A stretch of 64,000 nt of DNA from Polaribacter sp. Hel1_33_78 (GTDB taxonomy: Bacteria; Bacteroidota; Bacteroidia; Flavobacteriales; Flavobacteriaceae). Positions within the stretch are counted from its first letter, which is position 1; each line of letters starts with the position of its first letter. A program made the translations under genes and the position numbers. The notes beneath the pieces are model-generated. The model searched no databases. It was not told where the DNA came from and saw only the letters and a program-made list of their open reading frames with translations. The stretch is from the NCBI RefSeq assembly GCF_900106075.1, contig NZ_LT629794.1:1220001-1284000 (forward strand), written 5' to 3'. Positions 8,988-19,275 of this stretch are shown in pieces.

Positions 8988-10286
8988 ATGAAAATCAAAT
9001 CAATCTCATTTTTATCAATGCTAACGCTTTTCTTTTTTAATAGTTGTAAAAGCAATATTGAAAATATAAAGATTGATAATAAAACTAACGTTAAAATAAA
9101 CAATTCTATAGAAGGTAAAATTTTAGCAGGTTATCAAGGTTGGTTTAATGCAGAAGGTGATGGCGCTAATTTAAATTGGAAACATTATGCTAACAACAAA
9201 CAATTTAATCCCGGGAATACTTCTGTAGATTTTTGGCCAGATGTAAGCGAACTAGATAAAGATGAACTTTTTAAAACAGAATTTGTTTATAAAGATGGTG
9301 AACCTGCCTATGTATTTAGTTCTGCAAATGCAAAAACGGTAAATCGTCATTTTAAATGGATGAATGATTACGGAATTGATGGCGTTTTTGCACAGCGATT
9401 TGTTGTAGGCTTAACTAGAGGTCAAGAAAGAATAGATAATTACAATACTGTTTTTGATAACTGTTTTAAGGCTGCAAAAAATAATGATAGGGTATTAAGT
9501 TTAATGTACGATTTGTCTGGTACGACCAAAGATAATGTTGTAGAAACTACCAAAGAAGATTGGAAACAATTGGTTAGACGATATAAATTAAACGACCCAA
9601 CAAACCCAAATGTTTTAACCTATAAAGGAAAAGCGGTGGTATCTATTTGGGGTGTTGGCTTTAATAATAGAAAATACACTTTAGAGAATATTAAAGAGCT
9701 CATTAATTTCTTTAAAAATGATCCGAGATATGGCAATTGTGCAGTGCTTTTAGGTGTTCCAACTGGTTGGAGAGCATTAGAGAGAGATGCTGTCAGTGAT
9801 CCTAAATTACACGAAGTTATTAAGTTGGCAGATATTGTGCACCCTTGGACTCCAGGCCGGTACAACGATTTACAATCTGCAGACCAACACAAAGAAAATT
9901 ATACCATACAAGACCAAAAATGGTGTACTGAAAACGGAGTAATGTATATGCCTGTTGTTTTTCCTGGTTTCAGTTGGTATAACATGAAAAATGGTAAAGA
10001 TAAATTTAATAAAATACCACGTTTAAAAGGAGCTTTTTTATGGAGACAATTTTACAATGCAATTTCTTCGGATGTAAAAGCAATTTACGTGGCTATGTTT
10101 GATGAAATAGATGAAGGCACGAGTATTTTTAAAATAGATAACAATCCTCCTGTTGGAGAAAGTAAGTTTTTAACTTATGAAGGTTTGCCATCAGATTATT
10201 ATTTATGGCAAACAGGACAAGCAGCAAAAATGTTGCGTAAAGAAATCATTTTAACAAAAAAACAGCCAATTTATCCAACGAAATAA
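8988..10286 (+). CDS. GH99/GH71-like glycoside hydrolase lipoprotein
   Basis: A 432-residue lipoprotein (Cys20, FFFNSC). The catalytic domain begins at GKILAGYQGWFNAEGD (about residue 43) and runs to the C-terminus. NCBI-style naming for such proteins is glycoside hydrolase family 71/99-like. Near the end, MFDEIDEGTSIF carries E373 and E376, matching the E-x-x-E arrangement of GH99, so unlike the neighbour at 7903 it looks catalytically competent. A role as surface endo-acting alpha-mannan hydrolase is inferred from GH99 precedents and from the five GH92 genes nearby. Its C-terminal ~45 residues are very similar to the start of the truncated gene at 1-1554. It is 11 bp downstream of the 7903 gene, in the same operon. 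Confidence 0.82.
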   Translation: MKIKSISFLSMLTLFFFNSCKSNIENIKIDNKTNVKINNSIEGKILAGYQGWFNAEGDGANLNWKHYANNKQFNPGNTSVDFWPDVSELDKDELFKTEFVYKDGEPAYVFSSANAKTVNRHFKWMNDYGIDGVFAQRFVVGLTRGQERIDNYNTVFDNCFKAAKNNDRVLSLMYDLSGTTKDNVVETTKEDWKQLVRRYKLNDPTNPNVLTYKGKAVVSIWGVGFNNRKYTLENIKELINFFKNDPRYGNCAVLLGVPTGWRALERDAVSDPKLHEVIKLADIVHPWTPGRYNDLQSADQHKENYTIQDQKWCTENGVMYMPVVFPGFSWYNMKNGKDKFNKIPRLKGAFLWRQFYNAISSDVKAIYVAMFDEIDEGTSIFKIDNNPPVGESKFLTYEGLPSDYYLWQTGQAAKMLRKEIILTKKQPIYPTK

Positions 10287-10300
10287 AAATCCATTAATTG

Positions 10301-12553
10301 ATGAATTTAGTATTTAATAAACAACTTATTAATTGTATACAATTTCTAGTAATTTCTTTTTTCTTTTTTTCTTGTAGTAATTCAGAAAACAGAATATCAG
10401 AAAATCTTGACAATGTAAAATATGTAGACCCACAAATTGGTGGTGTTGCTCCTTTTTTACAACCAACAAGAACACGTATACATTTGCCAAATTCTATGGT
10501 ACGCATGTATCCTGAAAGAAAAGATTATAGAGATGATCAAATTACTTCATTTCCACTTACTACGAGAAAGCATAGGTCAGATTTACTTTTTAATATTATG
10601 CCAGTTTCTGGGAATGTTAACGAGACTAAAAAACCAATTTCAGCATGGGATCAAGATTTAGAAATTGCGCATCCACATTACTACTCAACTTGGTTAGAAG
10701 ATTATGATATTACTACAGAATTTACGCCTTCTGCACAAGCAGGTATTTTTAGATTCAGTTATCAAAATAAAAATACAAGAAAGTTATATTTAAGAGATTT
10801 ATCTGGTGATGATTGGCAATTAAATGATGATGGTTCTCTAACAGGAACAGAATCTTTTGAGGGTATGCAAGCTTATGTATACGCCATTATAAACCAAAAA
10901 GGAACTTTCAGTTCGACAAAATTTGTTGACGATAAAGTAAACTCATGGATTACTTTTAATGATACTACTAACGTTAAGCCAGTCCAGTTTAAATACGGTT
11001 TATCATTTATAAGTATAGCACAAGCAAAGAAAAATTTAGAGAGGGAAATACCAGATTTTAATTTTGAAACTGTAAAAGAAAAAGCGCACAAAAGATGGTC
11101 TGAAGTACTGAATCAAATTGAAGTTGAAGGAGGAACAGAAGCTTACAGAAGAACATTTTACACAGCTTTATATCGCTCTTACGAAAGAATGATAAATATT
11201 ACTGAGGATGGTACATATTATAGTAATTATGATAAAAAAATTCACGAAGGCGAACAAGATTTTTATGCCGATGATTGGGTTTGGGATACGTTTTTAGCAT
11301 TACATCCTTTACGTTATATTTTACAACCAGAAATGGAATCAGATATGATGGCTTCTTATGTAAGAATGTATGAACAATCTGGTTGGTTGCCTCAATTTCC
11401 TCAAATTCATGGCGATGCACCACCAATGAATGGTTTTCATTCTACCATCATGTTATTAGATGCGCATAGAAAAGGAGTTAAAAATTTTGATGCAGAAGTA
11501 GCTTTTGAAGCGATGAAAAAAAACGCATTAGAAGGCACAATGATTCCTTGGAAAATGGGCGCAGTTGCTCCATTGGACAAATTGGCTTTAAGATTGGGTT
11601 ATTTTCCAGGATTAAATCCAGGAGAAAAGGAAACTGAACCAAGAGTGCACGGTTTTGAAAAAAGACAATCTGTTGCAGTAACTTTAGCTCAAGGTTATGA
11701 TGATTGGGCTTTGGCGCAATTTGCAAAAGAATTAGGTAAAGAAGACGATTATAAATATTTTTCTAAAACTGCAGAGAATTACAAAAATTTATACTGGAAA
11801 GAAAAAGGATTTTTTATGCCTAAAGATGCCAAAGGAAATTGGATTGATATCGATCCAAAATTTGATGGCGGTATGGGAGGTCGGGATTATTATGACGAAA
11901 ATAATGGTTGGACTTATTTATGGAATCCGCAACAAGATATTTTAGGATTGCAAGAATTAATGGGCGGAAGAAAAACGTTTGAAGCACGTTTAGATCAAAT
12001 GTTTAGAGAAGATTTAGGAAGAAGCACGTATGCTTTAAATGCACGGTTTCCCGATTTTACAGGTATTGTTGGTCAATATTCTATGGGAAATGAACCAAGT
12101 TTTCATATTCCATATTTATATAATTTTACAGATTCACCTTGGAAAACTCAAAAGAGAATAAGAATGTTATTAAACACTTGGTTTAAAGACAATATTTTTG
12201 GTATTCCAGGAGATGAAGATGGTGGAGGAATGTCTGCATTTGTCGTCTTTTCTGCTATGGGTTTTTACCCTGTTACTCCTGGAATTCCAGTATATACTAT
12301 TGGAAGCCCATTATTTTCTAAAATCAGTATTAATTTACCAAATGGCAATAAGTTTACCATAAACGCACCAAATTGTAATGAAACCAATAAATACATACAG
12401 TCTGCAACTTTAAACGGAAAAGAACTAAAAGGTCCTTGGTTTACACATGATGATCTTATCAATGGAGCTACAATTACCCTAGAAATGGGGAAATATCCAA
12501 ATAAAAATTGGGGTACAGATCAATCTCTCATTCCAAACAATTTTAAAAATTAA
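10301..12553 (+). CDS. GH92 exo-alpha-mannosidase lipoprotein (GDEDGGG type)
   Basis: I start at ATG 10301 rather than the in-frame TTG at 10298. The 750-residue protein is a lipoprotein (Cys25, ISFFFFSCSN). The N-terminal beta-sandwich opens with YVDPQIGGVAPF, and the (alpha/alpha)6 domain carries FYADDWVWDTF, E533 in YDENNGW (the general-acid position of GH92), MGNEPSFHIPY and the calcium/base motif GDEDGGGMSAFVVF. GH92 enzymes are calcium-dependent, inverting exo-alpha-mannosidases. This GDEDGGG and ENNGW signature differs from the GNEDCGQ and EGNAW type of the next gene, but matches the paralogue at 25209. Linkage specificity cannot be read from the sequence. Confidence 0.93.
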   Translation: MNLVFNKQLINCIQFLVISFFFFSCSNSENRISENLDNVKYVDPQIGGVAPFLQPTRTRIHLPNSMVRMYPERKDYRDDQITSFPLTTRKHRSDLLFNIMPVSGNVNETKKPISAWDQDLEIAHPHYYSTWLEDYDITTEFTPSAQAGIFRFSYQNKNTRKLYLRDLSGDDWQLNDDGSLTGTESFEGMQAYVYAIINQKGTFSSTKFVDDKVNSWITFNDTTNVKPVQFKYGLSFISIAQAKKNLEREIPDFNFETVKEKAHKRWSEVLNQIEVEGGTEAYRRTFYTALYRSYERMINITEDGTYYSNYDKKIHEGEQDFYADDWVWDTFLALHPLRYILQPEMESDMMASYVRMYEQSGWLPQFPQIHGDAPPMNGFHSTIMLLDAHRKGVKNFDAEVAFEAMKKNALEGTMIPWKMGAVAPLDKLALRLGYFPGLNPGEKETEPRVHGFEKRQSVAVTLAQGYDDWALAQFAKELGKEDDYKYFSKTAENYKNLYWKEKGFFMPKDAKGNWIDIDPKFDGGMGGRDYYDENNGWTYLWNPQQDILGLQELMGGRKTFEARLDQMFREDLGRSTYALNARFPDFTGIVGQYSMGNEPSFHIPYLYNFTDSPWKTQKRIRMLLNTWFKDNIFGIPGDEDGGGMSAFVVFSAMGFYPVTPGIPVYTIGSPLFSKISINLPNGNKFTINAPNCNETNKYIQSATLNGKELKGPWFTHDDLINGATITLEMGKYPNKNWGTDQSLIPNNFKN

Positions 12554-12566
12554 CAACAGATTACCT

Positions 12567-14849
12567 ATGAAAAATATAAAAAATTACTTTTTACTGCTAT
12601 TACTTACTTTGATAGGTATTTTCTCTTTTGGTAAAATCACAAAAACAACAACTAAAAAAGTTGTTGATAATACAAAATATGTGAACACATTTATAGGTAC
12701 AGGTGGTCATGGACATACGTTTCCAGGAGCTACTACACCTTATGGAATGGTGCAATTAAGTCCGGATACAAGAACTTTAGGTTGGGACGCTTGTGGAGGA
12801 TATCATCATACAGATTCTTCAATTTTAGGATTTTCTCACACACATTTAAGTGGAACAGGAATTAGTGATTTAGGTGATTTTTTATTTATGCCTTTTTCAG
12901 GTGAAGCGAAAGTAATTCCAGGAACTTCAGAAGATCCGGATGCAGGATATCGTTCTAGATTTAGTCATGAAGATGAAGTTTCTTCTCCAGGATTTTATTC
13001 GGTTTTATTAAAGGATTACGATATTAAAGCTGAACTTACGGCTACTAAAAGAGCGGGTTTTCATAAATATAAGTTCCGTAAAGAAGGGAAATCGGGAATC
13101 ATTATAGATTTATCCCATACTATTTACCCAGATCATAAACCAAATCACCAATTTCAATTGATTTCTGATACTGAAATTTCTGGTTATAAAGGTTCTGGTG
13201 GTTGGGCTGTAACTCAAGATATTTTCTTTAAAGCAAAATTTAATAAACCTTTTACAGTTACTTTTTACGAAAATGGTAAAAAAATTGAGGCCTTACCAAA
13301 TAGAATGTCTAAAAAATTATTGGCTGTATTAACATTTAATACCAAAGCTGGCGAAGAAGTTTTAGCAAAAGTGGGTATTTCTTCTGTAGATTATGAAGGT
13401 GCTAGTAAAAATTTAGAAGCAGAAATTAACCATTGGGATTTTGATAAAGTTAAAAATGAAGCTCATGAAACTTGGAAAAAGGAATTATCAAAAATTAATG
13501 TAAAGGGAGGTACGGAAGATGAGAAAACAATTTTTTATACAGGACTATATCACACTTCTATAAGTCCAAATACATTTTCTGATGTAGATTTCAGATATAG
13601 GGGAATGGATAGAAAAATTCATCAATCTAATGAAGAAAAAATTTATACAGTGTTCTCTTTGTGGGATACTTTTAGAGCATATAATCCTTTAAAGACAATT
13701 ACTGACCCTGATAAAACTAACGAATTTATAAATACACTTTTAACAAAATACGATCAAGGTGGTATTTTACCAATGTGGGAATTACAAGGGAATTACACCG
13801 GTTGTATGATTGGTTATCATTCTGTGCCAGTAATTGTAGACGCCTATAATAAAGGAATTAGAGGTTATGATGTGAAGAAAGCCTATGAAGCAGTCGTTCA
13901 CGCATCAAAGTATGATACTACAGATATATTTTTTCCATCAAAACAAGTAAAAAACATTTTGATGCCGAAAGGTAAGCTCTATAATGAGACAATGGATTTT
14001 ATTCCTGCTGATTTAGAAAATGAATCCGTATCTAAAGCCTTAGAATATGCTTATAATGATTGGTGTATTGCACAAATGGCAAAAGATTTAGGCAAAACAG
14101 ATGATTACAATCATTTTATGAAACGCTCTAAAAAATACACACAATATTACGATACCAAATCAGGCTTTATGAGAGGGAAAAATCAAGATGGAAAATGGCG
14201 TGAGCCTTTTGATCCTCGTTTTTCTAAACATAGAAAAGATGATTATACTGAAGGAAATGCTTATCAATGGTCTTGGTTTGTACCTCATGATGTTGAAGGT
14301 TTGGTAGATTTAGTTGGCGGAAAAGAGACGTTTATTAAAAACTTAGATGTTTTATTTTCTACAAGTTCAGAATTAACTGGAGATGATGTTTCTGGAGATA
14401 TTTCAGGTTTAATTGGTCAATATGCGCACGGAAATGAGCCAAGTCATCATATTGCACATATGTATAATTTTGTGGGTCAACCTTGGAAAACACAAGAAGT
14501 TACAGACAAAATTATGAACGAGTTGTATTTTAATAACCCAAATGGATTGGCAGGTAATGAAGATTGTGGACAAATGTCTGCTTGGTACGTATTAAATGCG
14601 ATGGGTTTCTATTCTTTTAGCCCAGGAAATACGACATATTCTATTGGTCGTCCAATTTTTGATGAAGTAGAAATCAATTTACCAACAGGCAAGAAATTTG
14701 TGATTAAAGCAAAAAATAATAGTCGGGACAATAAATACATTCAAACAACTAAATTGAATGGAAAAAAATTAGATACTCCATTTTTTACACACGAGCAGTT
14801 AATTGCTGGAGGAAAAATGGAATTTAAAATGGGTAATTTACCTAAATAA
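12567..14849 (+). CDS. GH92 exo-alpha-mannosidase, periplasmic (GNEDCGQ type)
   Basis: This is a 760-residue protein with a Sec signal peptide (about residues 1-23, no lipobox). It shows the textbook GH92 opening FIGTGGHGHTFPGATTPYGM and WDACGGYHHTDSSILGFSHTHLSGTG. In the catalytic domain are SLWDTFRAYNPL, E562 in YTEGNAYQW, HGNEPSHHIAHMYN and GNEDCGQMSAWYV. All expected catalytic and metal-binding motifs are intact, so it should release mannose from alpha-linked oligosaccharide ends in the periplasm. It lies 13 bp after another GH92 of a different subtype, which suggests division of labour by linkage. The closest paralogue by motif in this window is at 35355. Confidence 0.95.
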   Translation: MKNIKNYFLLLLLTLIGIFSFGKITKTTTKKVVDNTKYVNTFIGTGGHGHTFPGATTPYGMVQLSPDTRTLGWDACGGYHHTDSSILGFSHTHLSGTGISDLGDFLFMPFSGEAKVIPGTSEDPDAGYRSRFSHEDEVSSPGFYSVLLKDYDIKAELTATKRAGFHKYKFRKEGKSGIIIDLSHTIYPDHKPNHQFQLISDTEISGYKGSGGWAVTQDIFFKAKFNKPFTVTFYENGKKIEALPNRMSKKLLAVLTFNTKAGEEVLAKVGISSVDYEGASKNLEAEINHWDFDKVKNEAHETWKKELSKINVKGGTEDEKTIFYTGLYHTSISPNTFSDVDFRYRGMDRKIHQSNEEKIYTVFSLWDTFRAYNPLKTITDPDKTNEFINTLLTKYDQGGILPMWELQGNYTGCMIGYHSVPVIVDAYNKGIRGYDVKKAYEAVVHASKYDTTDIFFPSKQVKNILMPKGKLYNETMDFIPADLENESVSKALEYAYNDWCIAQMAKDLGKTDDYNHFMKRSKKYTQYYDTKSGFMRGKNQDGKWREPFDPRFSKHRKDDYTEGNAYQWSWFVPHDVEGLVDLVGGKETFIKNLDVLFSTSSELTGDDVSGDISGLIGQYAHGNEPSHHIAHMYNFVGQPWKTQEVTDKIMNELYFNNPNGLAGNEDCGQMSAWYVLNAMGFYSFSPGNTTYSIGRPIFDEVEINLPTGKKFVIKAKNNSRDNKYIQTTKLNGKKLDTPFFTHEQLIAGGKMEFKMGNLPK

Positions 14850-14877
14850 TTAAAGAGTAACATCAACTAAACTTACA

Positions 14878-16194
14878 ATGAAAGATTTAAAAAAAATACC
14901 TGTAGTACCTAAAAAGAATTTAATTTCTTTTATTCTTGTTACCTCATTATTTGCATTATGGGGCTTTGCGAACGCAGTTACAGATCCAATGGTTCAGGCT
15001 TTTAAAAAAGTATTAGAATTATCTAATTCTGAAGCAGCTTGGGTACAAATGGCATTTTATGGTGGGTATTTTTGTATGGCTTTGCCAGCAGCAATGTTTA
15101 TGCGTAAATATTCTTATAAAGTAGGTATTTTAATTGGTTTAGCTCTATATGCAACAGGAGCATTATTATTTTATCCTGCAGCGCAATCAGAAAGCTTTAT
15201 GTTCTTTTGTTTGGGTCTATATGTATTAACATTTGGTTTGGCTTTTCTAGAAACAGCAGCAAATCCTTATGCATTAGCAATGGGAGCAAAAGAAACAGCT
15301 ACACAGCGTTTAAATTTAGCACAAGCCTTTAATCCTGTTGGATTAATTGCTGGATTATTTGTAGCCCAACAATTTGTTTTAAAGAACTTACAGTCTGATG
15401 ATATTGTTGATTTTAGTGCGCTTGAAGAAGCTTCTAAAACCCTTATTAGAACTACTGATTTATTGGTAATTAGAGATCCTTATGTAGTATTAGGATTATT
15501 TATTACAGTAGTTTTTGTGATTTTTTTAGTTAGTAAAATGCCGCAATCTAAAGCCGAGGGTGAAATGCCAAAAATTGGTGAAACTTTTGCGACTTTAGGT
15601 AAAAACTCTAAATATACATCTGGAGTATTGGCTCAAGTTTTATATGTTGGTGGGCAAATAATGTGTTGGACTTATATTTATCAATATGCAGAAGGCATAG
15701 GTATGGATAGTGTTACAGCAGGTTATTATCAAATGGCTGCCTTTGTTTTATTTACGTTTGGTAGAGCTATTGGAACATATTTATTACGTTTTATTAGTTC
15801 AGGAAAATTACTAATGTATTTTGCTGTTTTAGCAATGGTTTTTTCCTTAGGAACTATTTTTATTCAAGGTATTATTGGTCTATATTGTTTAGTGGGTATC
15901 TCTTTCTTTATGTCTTTAATGTTTCCAACCATTTATGGTATTGCTCTAGGAGGTTTGTCAGAAGAGCAATCTAAAGTAGGTTCTGCAGGTTTGGTTATGG
16001 CAATTGTTGGAGGTGCATTAATGCCAAAACTGCAAGGAATTATTATTGATGCTGGTGGAAATGGTGTTGCAGACACTTCGATTATGGGAGTTTCAGAAGT
16101 AAACTTTTCATTTATATTACCATTACTATGTTTCACTTTTATAGCTTGGTATGGTTTTAGAGTATTTAAAAAGTATGAATCTAGTAGCTCATAA
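14878..16194 (+). CDS. MFS sugar:proton symporter, FucP family
   Basis: The 438-residue integral membrane protein has about 12 hydrophobic segments. FucP/glucose-galactose-transporter hallmarks include SLFALWGFANAVTDPM in helix 1, GYFCMALPAA in helix 2 and FGLAFLETAANPYALAMG around helix 4. Members carry L-fucose, glucose, galactose or mannose with protons across the inner membrane. Here mannose released by the GH92 enzymes is the most likely cargo (inference). It follows GH92 by 28 bp and precedes a run of sulfatases in the same operon. Confidence 0.9.
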   Translation: MKDLKKIPVVPKKNLISFILVTSLFALWGFANAVTDPMVQAFKKVLELSNSEAAWVQMAFYGGYFCMALPAAMFMRKYSYKVGILIGLALYATGALLFYPAAQSESFMFFCLGLYVLTFGLAFLETAANPYALAMGAKETATQRLNLAQAFNPVGLIAGLFVAQQFVLKNLQSDDIVDFSALEEASKTLIRTTDLLVIRDPYVVLGLFITVVFVIFLVSKMPQSKAEGEMPKIGETFATLGKNSKYTSGVLAQVLYVGGQIMCWTYIYQYAEGIGMDSVTAGYYQMAAFVLFTFGRAIGTYLLRFISSGKLLMYFAVLAMVFSLGTIFIQGIIGLYCLVGISFFMSLMFPTIYGIALGGLSEEQSKVGSAGLVMAIVGGALMPKLQGIIIDAGGNGVADTSIMGVSEVNFSFILPLLCFTFIAWYGFRVFKKYESSSS

Positions 16195-16211
16195 TGATAT
16201 AAAAAACAAGT

Positions 16212-17666
16212 ATGCAAAGAAGTATAAAACTGTATTTGATAATTATAGTTTCTAGTTTTAGTAACTCAATAATTTTTTCACAATCAAAAAAACCAAATGT
16301 CATTGTATTTATTGCAGATGATTTTGGTTACGGTTCAACCAATATTTATGGTGCGCAAGAAGCATTAATAAAAACGCCAAACGTAAATAAATTAGCCAAA
16401 GAAGGCGTAAAATTTACAAATGCATATACAACAGGTTCTGTATGCACTCCTACTAGATATGCATTAATGACCGGTCAATATTCTTGGAGAACAAAACTTA
16501 AAAAAGGGGTTGTTAATATGAACGACCCAGCCTTAATTGATGTGAAAAGAAAAACATTACCAAAATATATGCAATCTTTAGGTTATAAGACAGCAATGGT
16601 TGGTAAATGGCATCTAGGTTTTAAAGAAAAAAAGTTCAATAATTTATTAGGAGATATTTATCCTGCTCCAACAGATTATGGGTTGGATTATAGTTTTGCA
16701 TTGCCTAATAATTTAGATGATGGACATAAAGTTTACATTGAAAATAACAAGATTTATGGATTGCGTTCTGATAAAATTTCTCCTTACGGAAAATCATTTT
16801 ATGGAAAACAATACAAAGGATATGATGCCCCACAAAGAGTTACTGAGCAAGTAACAGATGATTTAACAAATAAATCTATAGAGTGGATGAAAAGTTTGGA
16901 TAAAGACCAGCCATTCTTTTTATACTATGCAGCAGCTGCAGTTCATCATCCCATTGTCCCTAGTCCGCAAATGCGAGGTAAAAGTAACGCAGGTGCTTAT
17001 GGAGATTTTATTCAAGATATAGACCGTTCTTTAGGAGATTTAATTTCATTTTTAGAAGAAAGAGGTATTAGAGAAAACACCATTATCATTTTTGCGAGCG
17101 ATAATGGAGGAGATATTCCTAGAAAGAAAAATCTTGTAATGCCAGAAAATTTTGCCATTAATAAAGGCTTACAAATTAATGGAGATTATAAAGGAGATAA
17201 ACATACCATTTGGGATGGAGGTTTTAGAATTCCGTTTATTGTAAATCATCTAAATAAAATAAAAGAAAATAAAATTTCTGAGACAACAGTCTCAACTGTT
17301 GATATTTATGGGTTTCTGGCAGATTATGTTGGTAATGATAAGGGGTTAGATTTAGAAGATGCACCGGATAGTTATAGCTTTAAAAAGGCCGTTTTAAAAC
17401 CAGATCAATTTTATGAACGACCACCATTAGTGCATAGAGATGCGCAAGGTAGAAAAGCAATTCGTTTTGAAGGTTGGAAATTCATTGAAGAAAAAAATAA
17501 AGACACAAAGAAAAAGATGAATGCCGAAATGCTTTTTAGCTTAACTAAAGATAAAAAGGAATCTACAAATCTTGCTAAAACAGAAAAAGCAGTTGTTAAT
17601 AAAGCAAAAAACTATTTATCTAAAATTATAGAAAAGTCATCCAAAGAAATTTGGAAAAATAATTAA
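16212..17666 (+). CDS. S1-family sulfatase (CTPTR type), secreted
   Basis: The 484-residue protein has a signal peptide ending around residue 24 (IIFSQ). Metal-binding D36-D37 sits in FIADDFGYG. The C-x-P-x-R formylglycine motif is CTPTR with Cys78, followed by LMTGQYSW. GKWHLGF and FASDNGG complete the active-site set. It hydrolyses a sulfate ester on the glycan after Cys78 is oxidised to formylglycine; no maturase is encoded in this window. It is the first of three consecutive sulfatases, and the next gene starts 2 bp after its stop. The precise sulfate position is unknown. Confidence 0.93.
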   Translation: MQRSIKLYLIIIVSSFSNSIIFSQSKKPNVIVFIADDFGYGSTNIYGAQEALIKTPNVNKLAKEGVKFTNAYTTGSVCTPTRYALMTGQYSWRTKLKKGVVNMNDPALIDVKRKTLPKYMQSLGYKTAMVGKWHLGFKEKKFNNLLGDIYPAPTDYGLDYSFALPNNLDDGHKVYIENNKIYGLRSDKISPYGKSFYGKQYKGYDAPQRVTEQVTDDLTNKSIEWMKSLDKDQPFFLYYAAAAVHHPIVPSPQMRGKSNAGAYGDFIQDIDRSLGDLISFLEERGIRENTIIIFASDNGGDIPRKKNLVMPENFAINKGLQINGDYKGDKHTIWDGGFRIPFIVNHLNKIKENKISETTVSTVDIYGFLADYVGNDKGLDLEDAPDSYSFKKAVLKPDQFYERPPLVHRDAQGRKAIRFEGWKFIEEKNKDTKKKMNAEMLFSLTKDKKESTNLAKTEKAVVNKAKNYLSKIIEKSSKEIWKNN

Positions 17667-17667
17667 A

Positions 17668-19275
17668 ATGAAAAATAAAATAATATTACTAATTGTTGGT
17701 TTTTTATTGTTGATGTTTAACTGCAAGTCTAAAAACGAACTTGTAAATCAAACTCAAACCAAGAAGAAACCAAATGTGTTGTTGTTATTTTCAGACCAAC
17801 ATAATAAGAAAGTAATGGGTTTTGAAAATCATCCAGATGCAATCACCCCAAATTTAGACAAATTAGCTGGTGAATCTGCTGTTTTTGATAGAGCATATGC
17901 AACAAGGGGTATTTGTGTACCTTCAAGAATGTCTTTAATGACCGGTTTATATCCAAGAACTATGGGCTTAATGGATAATAAAGAAAAAACTACAATCACA
18001 AGAGATGCTGTTTCACTAGCAAGTATTTTTAAGTTTAATGATTATAACACTTACAGTTTTGGTAAAAGACATTTAGTTGGTGGTGGAGACAAAGGTTGGG
18101 ATGTGAAAAAAGAGGTACACGCAGAAGAAGGCGATAATGGAAACTATTTAAGCTGGATTACAAAACAAGGCTATCAAAGTGAATTTTCTTATGATTGGGC
18201 TGCAGAATTTGGGAAAGGTCCCAAAGGAAGTAACGATGCGAACGCCAAAATACCTATTGCTGATTTAGGAACAAGAATTTCTAAATTATCTTTTGGTTAT
18301 ACAATGGAAGCATACACAGCCTCAGAAACCATAAAAATGATTAATAAACAAAAAAATAGTGACAAGCCATTCTTTTGTTTTTCATCTTTTTACAGGCCAC
18401 ATCAGCCATATACTCCTTTAAAAAAATTCAGAGATTTATATAATGTTTCTGAATGGGGGGAAGGAACCAAATTAAAAAGCGGTATAAAAATACCAGCAAG
18501 TTTTTATCAACCAACTAAAGATTTACCCCCATTGTTACAATTTCAAAGAAATGGAGGTAATAAAGTTTGGAATATGGATAAAGCCTTTAAAGATGAGCAA
18601 ATCTGGAGAGATTTTATAGGCGGTTATTACGCTTTAGTTACAGAAGTAGATCATTATGTTGGTGAAATATTAGAAGCTTTAGACAAAGCAAATATGAAAG
18701 AAGAAACCATTATTATTTACACTACAGATCATGGAGATTTTGTAGGTAATCATGGTATGGTGGAAAAAGCTGCTGCTGGGCATAATGTATATGAAGATAT
18801 TTTAAATATTCCTTTAATTATAAGAATCCCTGAAAAAACAACCAATGGAAAACATACTGCAGAGTTAGTTACTCTAGTAGATATTATACCAACTTTAGTA
18901 GACGTTTTAGATTTAAAAGTACCAGTCTTAAAACATAATTTTGAAGGCCAGTCCCTTGCTAAGCTTTTGATAGAAAACAAACCTTTAAATAGAGATTATA
19001 TAGTTTCAGAAAGTTGGTTTCAAGCAACCGTAATTGGTAAAGACTCAAAATTAGGTATTATGGTAGAAAATAAAGTAAAACCTAGACAAGATTACAGAGA
19101 ATATGGAGACATGTATTTTGATAGAAATACAGATCCTTTAGAAATAAAAAATGGAATTAAGGAAGAAAAAAATCAAGCGTCTATATTAAAACTTCGTAAC
19201 TATTATGAAGAATTTAATAAAAAAATACCTGGGATTGGTAAACAAGAAACCGTACAAAATAAAATAAAAAAATAA
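17668..19275 (+). CDS. S1-family sulfatase lipoprotein (CVPSR, SDQ type)
   Basis: The 535-residue lipoprotein has Cys19 (LLMFNCK). The N-terminal metal site reads FSDQHN instead of the usual DD, a variant also common in choline-sulfatase-like members. The formylglycine motif is CVPSR with Cys83, then LMTGLYPR. FGKRHLVGG replaces the common GKWHLG, and TTDHGDFVGNHGM closes the active site. Its stop codon overlaps the next start by one base (TAATG), suggesting translational coupling. It belongs to a different S1 subfamily from its neighbours; the substrate is not deducible. Confidence 0.92.
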   Translation: MKNKIILLIVGFLLLMFNCKSKNELVNQTQTKKKPNVLLLFSDQHNKKVMGFENHPDAITPNLDKLAGESAVFDRAYATRGICVPSRMSLMTGLYPRTMGLMDNKEKTTITRDAVSLASIFKFNDYNTYSFGKRHLVGGGDKGWDVKKEVHAEEGDNGNYLSWITKQGYQSEFSYDWAAEFGKGPKGSNDANAKIPIADLGTRISKLSFGYTMEAYTASETIKMINKQKNSDKPFFCFSSFYRPHQPYTPLKKFRDLYNVSEWGEGTKLKSGIKIPASFYQPTKDLPPLLQFQRNGGNKVWNMDKAFKDEQIWRDFIGGYYALVTEVDHYVGEILEALDKANMKEETIIIYTTDHGDFVGNHGMVEKAAAGHNVYEDILNIPLIIRIPEKTTNGKHTAELVTLVDIIPTLVDVLDLKVPVLKHNFEGQSLAKLLIENKPLNRDYIVSESWFQATVIGKDSKLGIMVENKVKPRQDYREYGDMYFDRNTDPLEIKNGIKEEKNQASILKLRNYYEEFNKKIPGIGKQETVQNKIKK